From contig JAXHNP010000006.1 of assembly GCA_034520365.1 (NCBI GenBank), positions 1,233,001 to 1,297,000 of the forward strand: a stretch of 64,000 nt of DNA, written 5' to 3'. This DNA is from Desulfobacterales bacterium. Lineage in GTDB: Bacteria > Desulfobacterota > Desulfobacteria > Desulfobacterales > Desulfosalsimonadaceae. The notes beneath the pieces were generated by a model. The model ran no database searches. It was not told the origin of the DNA and was given only the letters and a program-made list of their open reading frames with translations. The position numbers and the translations under genes are program-made. How positions within the stretch are numbered: position 1 is the stretch's first letter; each line of letters begins with the position of its first letter. Positions 34,178-42,710 of this stretch are shown piece after piece.

Positions 34178-34465
34178 TTATTCGTTAGCCGAGCCCTTGT
34201 AGAGCCCTTTGCGTTTTTGAAAAAAACGGGAAGTCGCCAGCACAGCGATAAAATTAAGCGTGGCATAGGCCAGGGCGATATCCACGAACATTTCCACCTG
34301 GTGATATATCAGGCCGATCATGATCAAAAGCGCGGTGGTTTTGCTGCCGATGGCATTAACCCCGATCAGCCGGTCCAGCACCGTGGGGCCGAATACCGCC
34401 CGATAAAGCGGCAAAAGCATCAGCACGCATAAAAACATGCCAGCAGAAATAAAAAAAGTTTCCAT
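34178..34465 (-). CDS. mrpF: Mrp antiporter subunit F
   Basis: A 95-residue MrpF/MnhF protein with three helices and the motif YRAVFGPTVLDRLIGVNAIGSKTT, in which GPTVLDRLIGVNAIG is characteristic, followed by FVDIALAYATLNFIAVLA. The charged C terminus (RFFQKRKGLYKG) is cytoplasmic. It lies 3 bases after mrpE. Confidence 0.93.
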   Translation of the reverse strand: METFFISAGMFLCVLMLLPLYRAVFGPTVLDRLIGVNAIGSKTTALLIMIGLIYHQVEMFVDIALAYATLNFIAVLATSRFFQKRKGLYKGSANE

Positions 34466-34468
34466 GGT

Positions 34469-35077
34469 TTAGTTAAATATCGCTTCGACCCGTTTTTCCA
34501 TATCACCGGGCAGTCCGGCGGCGGATTTGCTATCAATCGCATGAACCGTATATTTGCTGAGCACCGAAACATAGAGGGTGACCGTGCCGGGGGTCAGCGT
34601 AATCGAATTGGCGAAGATCAGAAGCGCCATGTCGTCTTTTAATTTGCTTTGAAAGGTAATGACCTGCGGATTGATCAGCTCCTTCATGCGGGGGTGAAAG
34701 GTCAGGTAGAGCAGGTGCAGGTTGGCGAGAAAAATCTGGTATAACAGCCCCGGGAGGTATCTGATAAATCCAAGCCAGACACGGGGCAGAACCTCCATCC
34801 TGGGGGAGGGAAACAACATATCCGCGGAAATGGCCGCCACGATGCAGCTGGCAATAACGCCAAGGATCAAGTGGAACAAGTCAAACCGGCCGGAGAGGAT
34901 AATCCAGGTGATCATGCATACGAGAAAAGTCAAGAAACGGGCAGTAAAAGGGACCCTCCGGGGGCGGCGGCCTTTCTCCGGTTCACTGGCAGCAGAGGCG
35001 TCTTTAGGGGTTGAAACGTCAGTTTCCGGGTTATTCAATCCCACATCCTTCTTTTTTGGTGATTCCGGGTTGTCCAA
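34469..35077 (-). CDS. mrpE: Mrp antiporter subunit E
   Basis: A 202-residue MrpE/MnhE protein. The first 45 residues are a charged, disordered extension not typical of the family (SPKKKDVGLNN, EPEKGRRPRRVP). The domain then shows two helices, FLTFLVCMITWIILSGRFD and LILGVIASCIVAAIS, and the conserved ANSITLTPGTVTLYV motif. It is the first gene of the operon. The 234-base gap to the divergent GH31 gene holds the operon promoter, but no clear promoter elements could be picked. Confidence 0.92.
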   Translation of the reverse strand: MDNPESPKKKDVGLNNPETDVSTPKDASAASEPEKGRRPRRVPFTARFLTFLVCMITWIILSGRFDLFHLILGVIASCIVAAISADMLFPSPRMEVLPRVWLGFIRYLPGLLYQIFLANLHLLYLTFHPRMKELINPQVITFQSKLKDDMALLIFANSITLTPGTVTLYVSVLSKYTVHAIDSKSAAGLPGDMEKRVEAIFN

Positions 35078-35311
35078 TATGTCAGCGGATAAGAGTTGGA
35101 AATTAAACTTAATATACCATTAAGTCGAATGTCTCGCAAGCGCTTTTTCATCAGCTGTTCATTTTTTGTGATATTGTTTATAATTGTAAACATGGATTTT
35201 TAGCGGTTCAAATAATTCTTTTAAAAATTCAAAAAGATCAATATCTTTGTTGCGCTGCATTATTTCTAAATCGACTTTTCAGGAGACCGTCAAACACAGG
35301 AAAGGCGCGTC

Positions 35312-37717
35312 ATGGCAAAACTAAATGAATCCCTGGGCGATTATGTCTCTCACGAGCGCATGGAAACTGGTCTTCGCATCGTTGCAGAAAACGCGGAGAT
35401 TGATGTGGTAATATGTGATCCTGCCGTCTGCCGGATAAGGGTTACCCGACCGGCGGATGAAACAAGTGATTTCTCCTATGCGCTTACGGCGGCGCCAGAC
35501 CCTGCCACTTTTGATTTGTCAGATATGGAAGAGGCGTTCGAAATACGGACAAGCCGCTTTAGCGCCAAAATCAGCAAATATCCGGTACGGGTGTATTTCT
35601 GTACGCTATCCGGCGGCCTGATAAACGAAGATGATCCGGCATTCGGCGTATCCTGGATCGGAGATGAAATCACCGCCTATAAACAGCTTCAACCCGGCGA
35701 ACGGTTTCTCGGGCTGGGCGAGAAAACCGGTCACCTGGATCGGGCGGGGTCCGCCTGCACCAACTGGAACACCGATTACTGGGCCTATCCGGCTGATGCG
35801 GATCCGCTTTATACCAGCATGCCGTTCTATATCGGCGTGCATACCGGACTCTGCTACGGAATGTTTTTCGACAGTACTTATAAAACCACTTTTAATTTCG
35901 GGGCGTCAAACGACCGGTTTGCGTCTTTTTCGGCTGAGGCCGGCCCCCTGGATTACTATTTCATTCATGATGAGACGGTGGCCGGTATTCTGAACGCATT
36001 CACGCGCCTTATCGGGCGAATGCCGATGCCGCCGATCTGGAGTCTGGGCTATCAGCAGTGCCGGTTCAGCTACTTTCCGGACCAGGAGGTTTTAACCGTA
36101 GCCCGGCAGTTTCGAAACCGGGGGATCCCCGCGGATGTGATTTATCTGGATATCCATTACATGGACGGATTCCGGATGTTTACCTGGGATCAGACGCGTT
36201 TTCCCGATCCGCAGAATCTGATCGACAAGCTAAGGGCCATGGGGTTTCATGTGGCGGTGATTCTGGATCCCGGCATAAAGATCGAGGACGGCTACGCCCC
36301 TTATGAGGACGGCATTGCCAATGGGGTGTTCGTGACATACCCGGACGGAAAACCCTATGCCGGCGAAGTATGGCCGGGATGGTGCCATTTTCCGGATTTT
36401 ACGAACCCGGGCGTCCGGGCATGGTGGGCCGGATGGCTGAAAGACCTGGCGGATAAGGGAATCGAGGGGTTCTGGAATGATATGAATGAGCCTTCTGCAT
36501 GGGGCAAATGCATCCCCAACCTGATTGAGTTCGATTTCGAGGGTTGCAAGGCAACCCATAAGCAGGCGCATAATGTTTACGGCATGCAGATGGCCCGGGC
36601 CACATGGACGGGGGCGGTTAAATGGCTTAAAAACAAGCGGCCGTTTGTCCTGACCCGGGCGGGCTATACCGGGGTGCAGAGATACGCCGCGGTCTGGACC
36701 GGGGACAATATCTCAGATGACGCGCACATGCTGGCCGATGTCCGGATGGTAAACAGCATGGGGCTCTCCGGGATGCCGTTTAGCGGCTATGATATCGGCG
36801 GCTTTGTGGGCGAATGCGGCCCGAATTTGTTTGCCCGCTGGATCAGCATCGGAGTCTTTGCCCCGCTCATGCGCGGTCATACCATGATAAACAGCCGGGA
36901 TGCCGAGCCCTGGTGTTTCGGCGAGGAGGTGGAGGCGATCGCCGGAAATTTCATTCGCCTGAGGTACCGGCTTTTGCCCTATATTTACAGCGCCTTTTAT
37001 GAATGCAGCCAGACCGGCATGCCGGTGGCACGGAGTCTTGCCATCGAGTACGCCCATGATCCAATGGTTTATAATCACGCCTACGATCATGAATATCTCT
37101 TCGGTGATGCCATCCTGGTGGTGCCGGTGGCCTCAGACGTGCACATCACCAAGCTCTATCTCCCGGCCGGCCGCTGGTATGACTTTTATACCGACCAGAG
37201 GCTTGAGGGCGATAAAGAGCTCCTTTGGGAGGCGCCGCAGGATAAGCTTCCGATTTTTATCCGCGCCGGCAGTGTGATCCCCATGCAGCAGCCGGTCTCG
37301 TGCACGGATCAAATGCCGGAGGGGCCCCTTGAGCTCCATGTGTATGCAGACCCGGAAAAGGAGCGCGTGTTTACCTGTTACGAGGATGACGGGTGCACGC
37401 GGGATTATCAGAAGGGAATCTTTTTTCGGCGCGATATCCGGCTTACCCCGAAGGAACTGGTCCTTGAGCCGGCAACCGGCGATTATGAATCAAGGTTCGA
37501 TCAGATCAAAGTCTATTTTCACGGCTTTGATTTTAACAACCAGGAACATATACCATTTAACCGGAAGAAAAAACCGCTGCGCGCGGAATCCTTCCGGTTC
37601 TTTGATCCGATTGCGCCGCTAGACAAAAACGGCGATGCATTTGATCCGTACGGGGAACTGCCGGTTTTTTCGGTAACGGCCAGGCACAGCCGGGAACAAA
37701 TGAAGTTCAGATTTTAA
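35312..37717 (+). CDS. Glycoside hydrolase family 31 alpha-glucosidase-like enzyme
   Basis: An 801-residue GH31 enzyme. The catalytic nucleophile is the Asp in GFWNDMNEPS, and the acid/base Asp lies in WTGDNISDD. Other family marks are PPIWSLGYQQCRFSY, PADVIYLDIHYMDGF and the C-terminal beta domains. It would release glucose or a related sugar from alpha-linked substrates such as storage glycan or maltooligosaccharides. No signal peptide is present, so it acts in the cytoplasm. The gene is monocistronic and diverges from the Mrp-type operon. GH31 also includes alpha-xylosidases, so substrate is not fixed. Confidence 0.93.
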   Translation: MAKLNESLGDYVSHERMETGLRIVAENAEIDVVICDPAVCRIRVTRPADETSDFSYALTAAPDPATFDLSDMEEAFEIRTSRFSAKISKYPVRVYFCTLSGGLINEDDPAFGVSWIGDEITAYKQLQPGERFLGLGEKTGHLDRAGSACTNWNTDYWAYPADADPLYTSMPFYIGVHTGLCYGMFFDSTYKTTFNFGASNDRFASFSAEAGPLDYYFIHDETVAGILNAFTRLIGRMPMPPIWSLGYQQCRFSYFPDQEVLTVARQFRNRGIPADVIYLDIHYMDGFRMFTWDQTRFPDPQNLIDKLRAMGFHVAVILDPGIKIEDGYAPYEDGIANGVFVTYPDGKPYAGEVWPGWCHFPDFTNPGVRAWWAGWLKDLADKGIEGFWNDMNEPSAWGKCIPNLIEFDFEGCKATHKQAHNVYGMQMARATWTGAVKWLKNKRPFVLTRAGYTGVQRYAAVWTGDNISDDAHMLADVRMVNSMGLSGMPFSGYDIGGFVGECGPNLFARWISIGVFAPLMRGHTMINSRDAEPWCFGEEVEAIAGNFIRLRYRLLPYIYSAFYECSQTGMPVARSLAIEYAHDPMVYNHAYDHEYLFGDAILVVPVASDVHITKLYLPAGRWYDFYTDQRLEGDKELLWEAPQDKLPIFIRAGSVIPMQQPVSCTDQMPEGPLELHVYADPEKERVFTCYEDDGCTRDYQKGIFFRRDIRLTPKELVLEPATGDYESRFDQIKVYFHGFDFNNQEHIPFNRKKKPLRAESFRFFDPIAPLDKNGDAFDPYGELPVFSVTARHSREQMKFRF

Positions 37718-37724
37718 CCCCGTC

Positions 37725-38645
37725 TTACTTTAAAAACCCCTGAATAATCTTATTCACCGCCGCATCATAGGCAAGCCCCAGGCTCATGAGCTTCATCAGC
37801 TGGTCGTTGGCGATTTTGCCGATGGATGCCTCGTGCGTCATCTCCGCATCCGGATGCAGGGCCTTTAGCGCCGGAATGGTCTGGTTGGTGCCGTTGTCCA
37901 TGATAATGGCGTCGCACTCGATGTGGCCGTAGCATTTGGCGCGCGCGGTGAGGTTCACGTAAAAATCCTGGTTGGAATCGCCTTTCACCACCGACCGGGA
38001 GACGATATTCGTCTTGCTGTCCGTGCCGGAGAGTTCAATGTCGTTTCTGGATTCCGCTGCCTGGCTGCCCTCGGTCATCACCCGTTCGGTGATTAGGAGA
38101 ACGCTGCCCGCCCCGATTTGGGCCTCATTGTAGCGCTTGGCCTCGTCCACGCCGCCCAGCTGGGTAAGCTCCATTTCCGCGCTGGCGTTTTCCTCCATAA
38201 ATACCTTGGTGGTGGGGTTTAAGATGCGTTTGCCCGTGCCCTCGCCTAAAGCCACATGCTTTTCGATGTATTTGACTTTGGCGCCTTTCTTGATCTGGAA
38301 TTCGTGGATGCCGGAGTGGCCCTCGGACTCGGAGCTGCCGCAGTGTATACCGCAGCCCGCGATAATGGTGACATCCGAATCCTCGCCGATGATAAAGGTG
38401 TTATACACCGTGTCATGGAGGCCCGCCTGGGAAAGTATCACGGGGATGTGGACGGACTCGTTCACCGTGCCCGGCTTAATATTAATGGTAATCCCGTCGC
38501 CTTTTTCGCTGGCCTCGATGTTGATGTTCGCGGAAACCTCTCTGCCCACGAGCTGTCCGTTTTTGCGGATGTTATAGGCGCCCTTGGGAATCCCCTCGAG
38601 ATCGGCGACTTCCTTTAAAACCTGTTTATCGATAGCATCGAGCAT
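37725..38645 (-). CDS. sufB: SufB/SufD-like Fe-S assembly scaffold of a minimal SufCB (SMS-type) pair
   Basis: A 306-residue protein with the SufBD beta-helix core (KRYNEAQIGAGSVLLITERVM, SRSVVKGDSNQDFYVNLTA) and the conserved C-terminal HPDAEMTHEASIGKI region, where the metal-ligand His and Glu lie. At this length it lacks the N-terminal region of classical SufB (about 470 residues). It works with the ATPase encoded upstream. The start at 38645 has AAGGAG and lies within the sufC 3' end (20-base overlap); a longer frame from 38669 lacks a better site. Two-gene pairs of this type occur in archaea and anaerobes. Confidence 0.87.
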   Translation of the reverse strand: MLDAIDKQVLKEVADLEGIPKGAYNIRKNGQLVGREVSANINIEASEKGDGITINIKPGTVNESVHIPVILSQAGLHDTVYNTFIIGEDSDVTIIAGCGIHCGSSESEGHSGIHEFQIKKGAKVKYIEKHVALGEGTGKRILNPTTKVFMEENASAEMELTQLGGVDEAKRYNEAQIGAGSVLLITERVMTEGSQAAESRNDIELSGTDSKTNIVSRSVVKGDSNQDFYVNLTARAKCYGHIECDAIIMDNGTNQTIPALKALHPDAEMTHEASIGKIANDQLMKLMSLGLAYDAAVNKIIQGFLK

Positions 38646-39390
38646 TGGCTTCTCCTTCGCATGTATCACTGAACGTACAAACGCTTAAATCCTCCAGCAT
38701 AGGCATGGCGCCCTCCAGATCGCCGGTATAGGCGATGCGGCCGTCTTTTAGCAGCAAAAGGGTGTCCGCGGCTTCAAGAAACGCCTTGTTATGGCTGACC
38801 ACGATGGTGGTCGTGTTGTTTTCACTCTGCTCCCGCTTGAGCAGGTCCACCATAGGGCCGATGGTCCAGAGATCGATGCCGGTGTCCGGCTCGTCATAGA
38901 TGGCCACCTTTGGGTTTCGCGCAATCACCGTGGCCAGTTCGATTTTTTTGATCTCACCGCCGGAGAGCTTGCTGTCCACCGGCTTGTCCAGAAAATCCAT
39001 CGAGCAGATTCCCACCCTGGCGATGATTCTGGCCAGCTCATCCTCGTCATCGGTCCCCGCGGCAACAGACAGGAGATCCCTGAACGTGGTGCCCTTGAAT
39101 CGGGCGGGATTCTGAAACCCGTAGACGATACCGGCCTGGGACCTTTCATTAATGGGCAGCTGGCTGATATCCTTGTCTTCAAACAGGATCTTGCCTTTTG
39201 TCAGTTCATTAATGCCCATGATCAGCTTGGCAATGGTGGTTTTGCCGGAGCCGTTGGGACCGGTGATGGCATAGAATTTGCCCGGCTCGAACGTAAAGCT
39301 GAGGTCCTCGATAATGGCGCGCAGCGGCTGGCTTTCCGAACCCGGCTCCGCCTCGGGCGCCGTAAAGGAAATATTTTGTAGTTCCAGCAT
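38626..39390 (-). CDS. sufC: SufC-type ABC ATPase
   Basis: A 254-residue cytosolic ABC ATPase. Walker A is GPNGSGKTT, the Q-loop is in YGFQNPARFKG, the signature is LSGGEIKKIELA and Walker B is VAIYDEPDTGID. The YGFQNP and KKIE elements are typical of SufC rather than of transport ATPases, and no membrane subunit is nearby. It drives Fe-S cluster assembly with the SufB-like protein, whose gene overlaps its 3' end. The spacing suggests equal, coupled expression. Confidence 0.92.
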   Translation of the reverse strand: MLELQNISFTAPEAEPGSESQPLRAIIEDLSFTFEPGKFYAITGPNGSGKTTIAKLIMGINELTKGKILFEDKDISQLPINERSQAGIVYGFQNPARFKGTTFRDLLSVAAGTDDEDELARIIARVGICSMDFLDKPVDSKLSGGEIKKIELATVIARNPKVAIYDEPDTGIDLWTIGPMVDLLKREQSENNTTTIVVSHNKAFLEAADTLLLLKDGRIAYTGDLEGAMPMLEDLSVCTFSDTCEGEANARCYR

Positions 39391-39519
39391 AATAAGCGTT
39401 TCCTCTGTTTTCGGTTGATCGAAAAATTAATAATGTATTATGCGATCCGTTAACTGAATCAAACTTAATTTAAACATCTTATTTATATAATGCCAATGCA
39501 AAAAGAGCAGGGCAGGTTT

Positions 39520-40044
39520 AGCTGGTATTAGGTTTTGGGTATTAGGTCTTGGTGTAAAAAGCAAGGTTTCAGGTTTCAGTGTTCAGGTTTCAGGGTTCAG
39601 GATGGCACTCAAAAATTATGCCCGGCAGTATTCCCCCCCGGGCTGCCGCCCGGGACCGAGCCTATAAGGAACTTTAAAGACAATGAGGCACGATAAATTT
39701 GTTCTATCTATTTTTCAGGCGGGCACGGTGGCCCGCCCTACGAATGGGGAAAAACCCGATTCATCGTAGGGTCGGCCACCGTGCCGACCATAAATTATTG
39801 ATTTAATTAATTTAATACCCCGTGAAGTTACTTAGAAGTATTCCCCCCGGGCTGCCGCCCGGGACCGAGCCTATAAGGAACTTTAAAGACAATGAGGCAC
39901 GATAAATTTGTTCTATCTATTTTTCAGGCGGGCACGGTGGCCCGCCCTACGAATGGGGAAAAACCCGATTCATCGTAGGGTCGGCCACCGTGCCGACCAT
40001 AAATTATCGATTTAATAAACCTAATACCCGTGAAGTTACTTAGA
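39520..40044. repeat. Repeat cluster with tandemly duplicated composite element (palindrome copies 3 and 4)
   Basis: After heptamer-like arrays (GGTATTAGG and TTTCAGG/GTTCAGG types, 39529-39602), a unit of about 210 bases occurs twice, at roughly 39628-39834 and 39838-40044. Each has GGGCTGCCGCCCGGGACCG, then GAACTTTAAAGACAATGAGG, the palindromic core (39685-39793 and 39895-40003) and GTGAAGTTACTTAGAAG. The two are nearly identical, so the duplication is recent. No gene is present between 39391 and 40107. Confidence 0.85.
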
Positions 40045-40107
40045 AGAAGGCCGGATTTTCTGCATATCCTTGAAAGCGGGAATGAAAAAGTATATGTATA
40101 ATCAATC

Positions 40108-40479
40108 ATGAAACGACCATCCCCCAAGGAACTTTTTAATAAGGTGCGCGATGCCGGAAATGCCGCGGCTAACGGAAATGTAGCGCTTTTGAACCAGTCC
40201 GTGATAGCCATTGACGCAATTGATTTAGATTATGTCATTGACAATGAGCTGTTGAAATTTCTGCCCGACTGTCTGGCAGAGATCAGGCCGGCCGACTATG
40301 CGGGCCTCTACCCGCCGCAGAGCTCCTATGAGACAGAAATCAAGGGACTTGAGCTGTTTGCCTTCCGGGCGCAGAGCCAGACGTTTCAGTGTGAAATCTA
40401 CATTAAGTTCGCCCTGGCCGACGATTTTTTGTGGCTGGTTTCGTTTCATAAAAACCGCAGTCAGCCGGAGAGCCAATGA
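40108..40479 (+). CDS. Unrecognised 123-residue protein, likely toxin partner of the next gene
   Basis: The product has no signal or membrane segment and no family I recognise. It has an N-terminal KELFNKVRDAGNAAANGN helix and a C-terminal beta-rich part (FQCEIYIKFALADDFLWLVSFHKN). Its stop overlaps the start of a YgiT/MqsA-like antitoxin as ATGA, the order and coupling typical of type II toxin-antitoxin pairs. It does not look like MqsR or HigB. The toxin role is inferred from position alone. Confidence 0.6.
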   Translation: MKRPSPKELFNKVRDAGNAAANGNVALLNQSVIAIDAIDLDYVIDNELLKFLPDCLAEIRPADYAGLYPPQSSYETEIKGLELFAFRAQSQTFQCEIYIKFALADDFLWLVSFHKNRSQPESQ

Positions 40480-40841
40480 AGATCAAATCATGCCCGTTCT
40501 GCCGGAAAAAGATGGTGCTTCGGCGCCTGAAAAAGACCATACAGTTCCGGGGAGTTGCCATCACCTATGAAACCGAGGCCTTTGTCTGCCCGGAATGCGG
40601 CCTGGAGGCCGGCACCATTGAATCCGCTGGCAATACCCAGTGTGCCATTGCCGATGCTTATCGTGAAAGAGAGCAGATGCTGACAAGCGGCGACATCAAA
40701 ACCCTGCGCGAGGAAAAAGGCCTGTCCCGGGCGGAACTGGCGGATTTGATCCAGACGGAGGAAGTCCATGTCATGCGCTGGGAATGCGGATTAATCCAAA
40801 CTGAAAAGATGGACCGGGCACTGCGAAGTCATCTTGAATAG
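40476..40841 (+). CDS. YgiT/MqsA-type zinc-finger HTH antitoxin
   Basis: A 121-residue protein with an N-terminal zinc finger of two CxxC pairs (CPFCRKKM and CPECGLEAG) and a C-terminal Xre-type helix-turn-helix (IKTLREEKGLSRAELADLI, then HVMRWECGL), the MqsA/YgiT layout. Such proteins bind the toxin through the zinc domain and repress their own operon through the HTH. The start overlaps the upstream stop by 4 bases. Confidence 0.8.
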   Translation: MKIKSCPFCRKKMVLRRLKKTIQFRGVAITYETEAFVCPECGLEAGTIESAGNTQCAIADAYREREQMLTSGDIKTLREEKGLSRAELADLIQTEEVHVMRWECGLIQTEKMDRALRSHLE

Positions 40842-40854
40842 ACGATACTTCACA

Positions 40855-41012
40855 CCCCCTTCTCCCTCCGGGATAAAGCCGGGATGAGGGCTTATCCCCT
40901 TCTCCCTCTGGGCGTAAGGGGGTGAGGGGTTATCTCTTTCTCCCTCTGGGATAAAGCCGGGATGAGGGGTTATCTCCTTCTCCCCCTGGGAGAAGGTCGG
41001 GATGAGGGTATA
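40855..41012. repeat. Four tandem CTTCTCCC...GGATGAGGG repeats
   Basis: Four imperfect units of about 40 bases follow one another, each reading roughly CCTTCTCCCTCTGGG, a variable middle, then CCGGGATGAGGG and TTATC. A single related unit lies at 15225-15275. Spacing is too irregular and sequence too similar throughout for a CRISPR array: there are no unique spacers. Confidence 0.75.
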
Positions 41013-41109
41013 ATTGAATTTAATAAATTCCATGCTTAATTTGATTTATAGAAAACCATGCAATCTCGCAGCATAAACCCCCTGAACACATACCCAACGG
41101 AGGACCCAA

Positions 41110-41331
41110 ATGGCTGAGAAAAAATTAAAACAGGTCTGCCACTGCGAAAACTGCGGCAGCGAAGCGGAAATGATCATTACCTGTGAACTGCTGCCGGAAG
41201 AGGATGATCCGGCGCTTGAGAAGAAAGATGTCAAGGTTTCAAATGAAAAGGTAGCGGGCGGTAAAAAGGGGCAGTCCGTGTGCAGCCATTGCGGCGCAGA
41301 AGCCGATATCTGGCTGGATATGGGCTCCTGA
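41110..41331 (+). CDS. Small double zinc-ribbon-like protein
   Basis: A 73-residue protein with two CxxC pairs, CHCENCGSEAE near the N terminus and CSHCGAEAD near the C terminus, joined by a charged linker. The four outer Cys could bind one zinc. It is probably a small metal-binding or protein-binding protein of unknown role. It converges with the next gene, whose stop is 1 base away. Confidence 0.65.
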   Translation: MAEKKLKQVCHCENCGSEAEMIITCELLPEEDDPALEKKDVKVSNEKVAGGKKGQSVCSHCGAEADIWLDMGS

Positions 41332-41332
41332 A

Positions 41333-42037
41333 TCACCCCTTTTTCGGCGGAAACAGATATTCCAGCGAAGAGAGACTTCCTTCGATTGCCATACTTAAAA
41401 TCTGTGAGAAGGAATCCAGAATAATAATGGCATTGCTGTCCGCATCCTTTTTGCTGACACTTCGGATGCGGGCCAGCGTGCCGGTATTGACCTGCTGGAC
41501 TTTTTTGAGCTGATTGCCCAGCTCATGCAGCTCAAGATCCGGCTTCTGCCCGCGCTTGTGTTCAAAATACTGCAGCAGCAGATACACGGATGCGGATCGA
41601 AAAAGCGTCTCCTTGGTACTTGAAAATGGCAGATGAAACCGGGCCATGGGCTTGTAAAAGGACATGATGGGGCAGCCGCTGGTGGCCATCACGACGCCTA
41701 ATATGGAATAGAGCCCCTCTGTAACGTTTGTATCCTTTAGATACGTTCGCTCCGGCGTCACGCATTTCACCAGACACTCATCGATAGAGAGCCGGTCCTT
41801 GAACCGCTCGACCATTTCGGCAATATTTACGGCAATCGGGCAATACGGATTTTCCGCTGTATCCAGCGGGCAGCACCGGCACTGCTTATGCGAAAGCTCG
41901 GTCCATGCCGGCTTTATTTCCCCGTTAAAATTGACCAGCGACACACTGGCTTCATCCAGCACGATTTCAAAGTTTTCCACAGCTCCGGCCGGAAAGGAGA
42001 ATTCATATTGGATGGTATAAAGGTTATTGCTCATCAA
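41333..42037 (-). CDS. Unrecognised 234-residue cysteine-containing protein
   Basis: A soluble protein with a cysteine cluster (CRCCPLDTAENPYCP, about residues 53-67) and a helical C terminus. The sequence has the look of a conserved Desulfobacterota hypothetical protein, with SGCPIMSFYKPMARFHLPF as a distinctive central motif. No enzymatic family is recognised. Start is ATG at 42037 or 42034; they differ by one residue. It appears monocistronic. Confidence 0.65.
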   Translation of the reverse strand: MMSNNLYTIQYEFSFPAGAVENFEIVLDEASVSLVNFNGEIKPAWTELSHKQCRCCPLDTAENPYCPIAVNIAEMVERFKDRLSIDECLVKCVTPERTYLKDTNVTEGLYSILGVVMATSGCPIMSFYKPMARFHLPFSSTKETLFRSASVYLLLQYFEHKRGQKPDLELHELGNQLKKVQQVNTGTLARIRSVSKKDADSNAIIILDSFSQILSMAIEGSLSSLEYLFPPKKG

Positions 42038-42148
42038 GTGGGGGCCTATCTAAGTTCCTATGTTATGCCCCCTTTTTTATTAAACAGCCGGTTTTGTCAA
42101 GATTAATGCGCGAGTTAACGACCTTGCGGCATTTTTACTGAAATGCCT

Positions 42149-42460
42149 TCAATCAGCTTTTCTTATCAGCCCCGCGTATTTGCCGATAATTTTCACCTTC
42201 CCCCGGGCTCTTCCTGAAAACCGCATGGCTGGATAGTCCGGGTTGGCTGAATGAAGTTCAAGACGAAATATTTCCGTCTTCCGCCGTGGCGAGTATTGAC
42301 AAATCCTGAATCCGGACGAATAACCCGGAATCATGCGACTGTGACACAGACGGGGAGTCGTGCGCCCAAATTCTGAACATATCCATTTTTGAAGCCAATA
42401 AATCATCCATTGTTTGCTTCAAAGGCAGCCATCGATGCTGAAAACATACCACTTAATAGC
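42149..42460 (-). pseudogene. Possible remnant of an S24/LexA-type repressor C terminus
   Basis: One minus frame ends with HSANPDYPAMRF, then KVKIIGKYAGLIRK and stop, which resembles the C-terminal strands of S24 peptidase repressors (NPxYPP, VxIxGxVxGxIRK). The upstream part continues in another frame (RIWAHDSPSVSQ, then HDSGLFVRIQD), as if frameshifted. No complete gene can be built. The rest of 42038-42600 shows nothing else. Confidence 0.25.
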
Positions 42461-42617
42461 AGTAAGAAACCCTAAAATTGCTGCCTTGATCTTGCCAAAT
42501 CAATCGATGCCCCATATAATCCCCATAATCAGAAAAGCACTTCCGGATATCTGCGGCCGGGTTTAGTTCAACACGTTTTATCCATCATCCTTGCGCTTTA
42601 TATGACAATTTTTACTC

Positions 42618-42646
42618 TATTCAGGCCTTTACGGCGCCGCTATACT
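42618..42646 (+). promoter_or_regulatory. Candidate promoter reading into the cassette array
   Basis: TATTCA at 42618-42623 and TATACT at 42641-42646 are separated by 17 bases. This is a weak -35 with a good -10 at about 65 bases before the TIR gene and just upstream of the first cassette junction. An alternative pair is TTGCGC (42591) with TACTCT (42613), 16 bases apart. Either could act as a cassette promoter. Confidence 0.35.
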
Positions 42647-42710
42647 GTGCTACCTTTCACATCAGATGAAGGATAAAACGCTATTTGTTATAAAACGAAG
42701 GGATCATCAC

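Noticed and set aside
40855-41012. CRISPR-like regular repeats
   Set aside because: The units have no unique spacers, spacing is irregular and no cas genes are near.
42038-42686. An integron integrase gene at the expected place, upstream of the first cassette
   Set aside because: No frame here shows the tyrosine recombinase R-H-R-Y pattern; only a possible S24-like fragment is visible.
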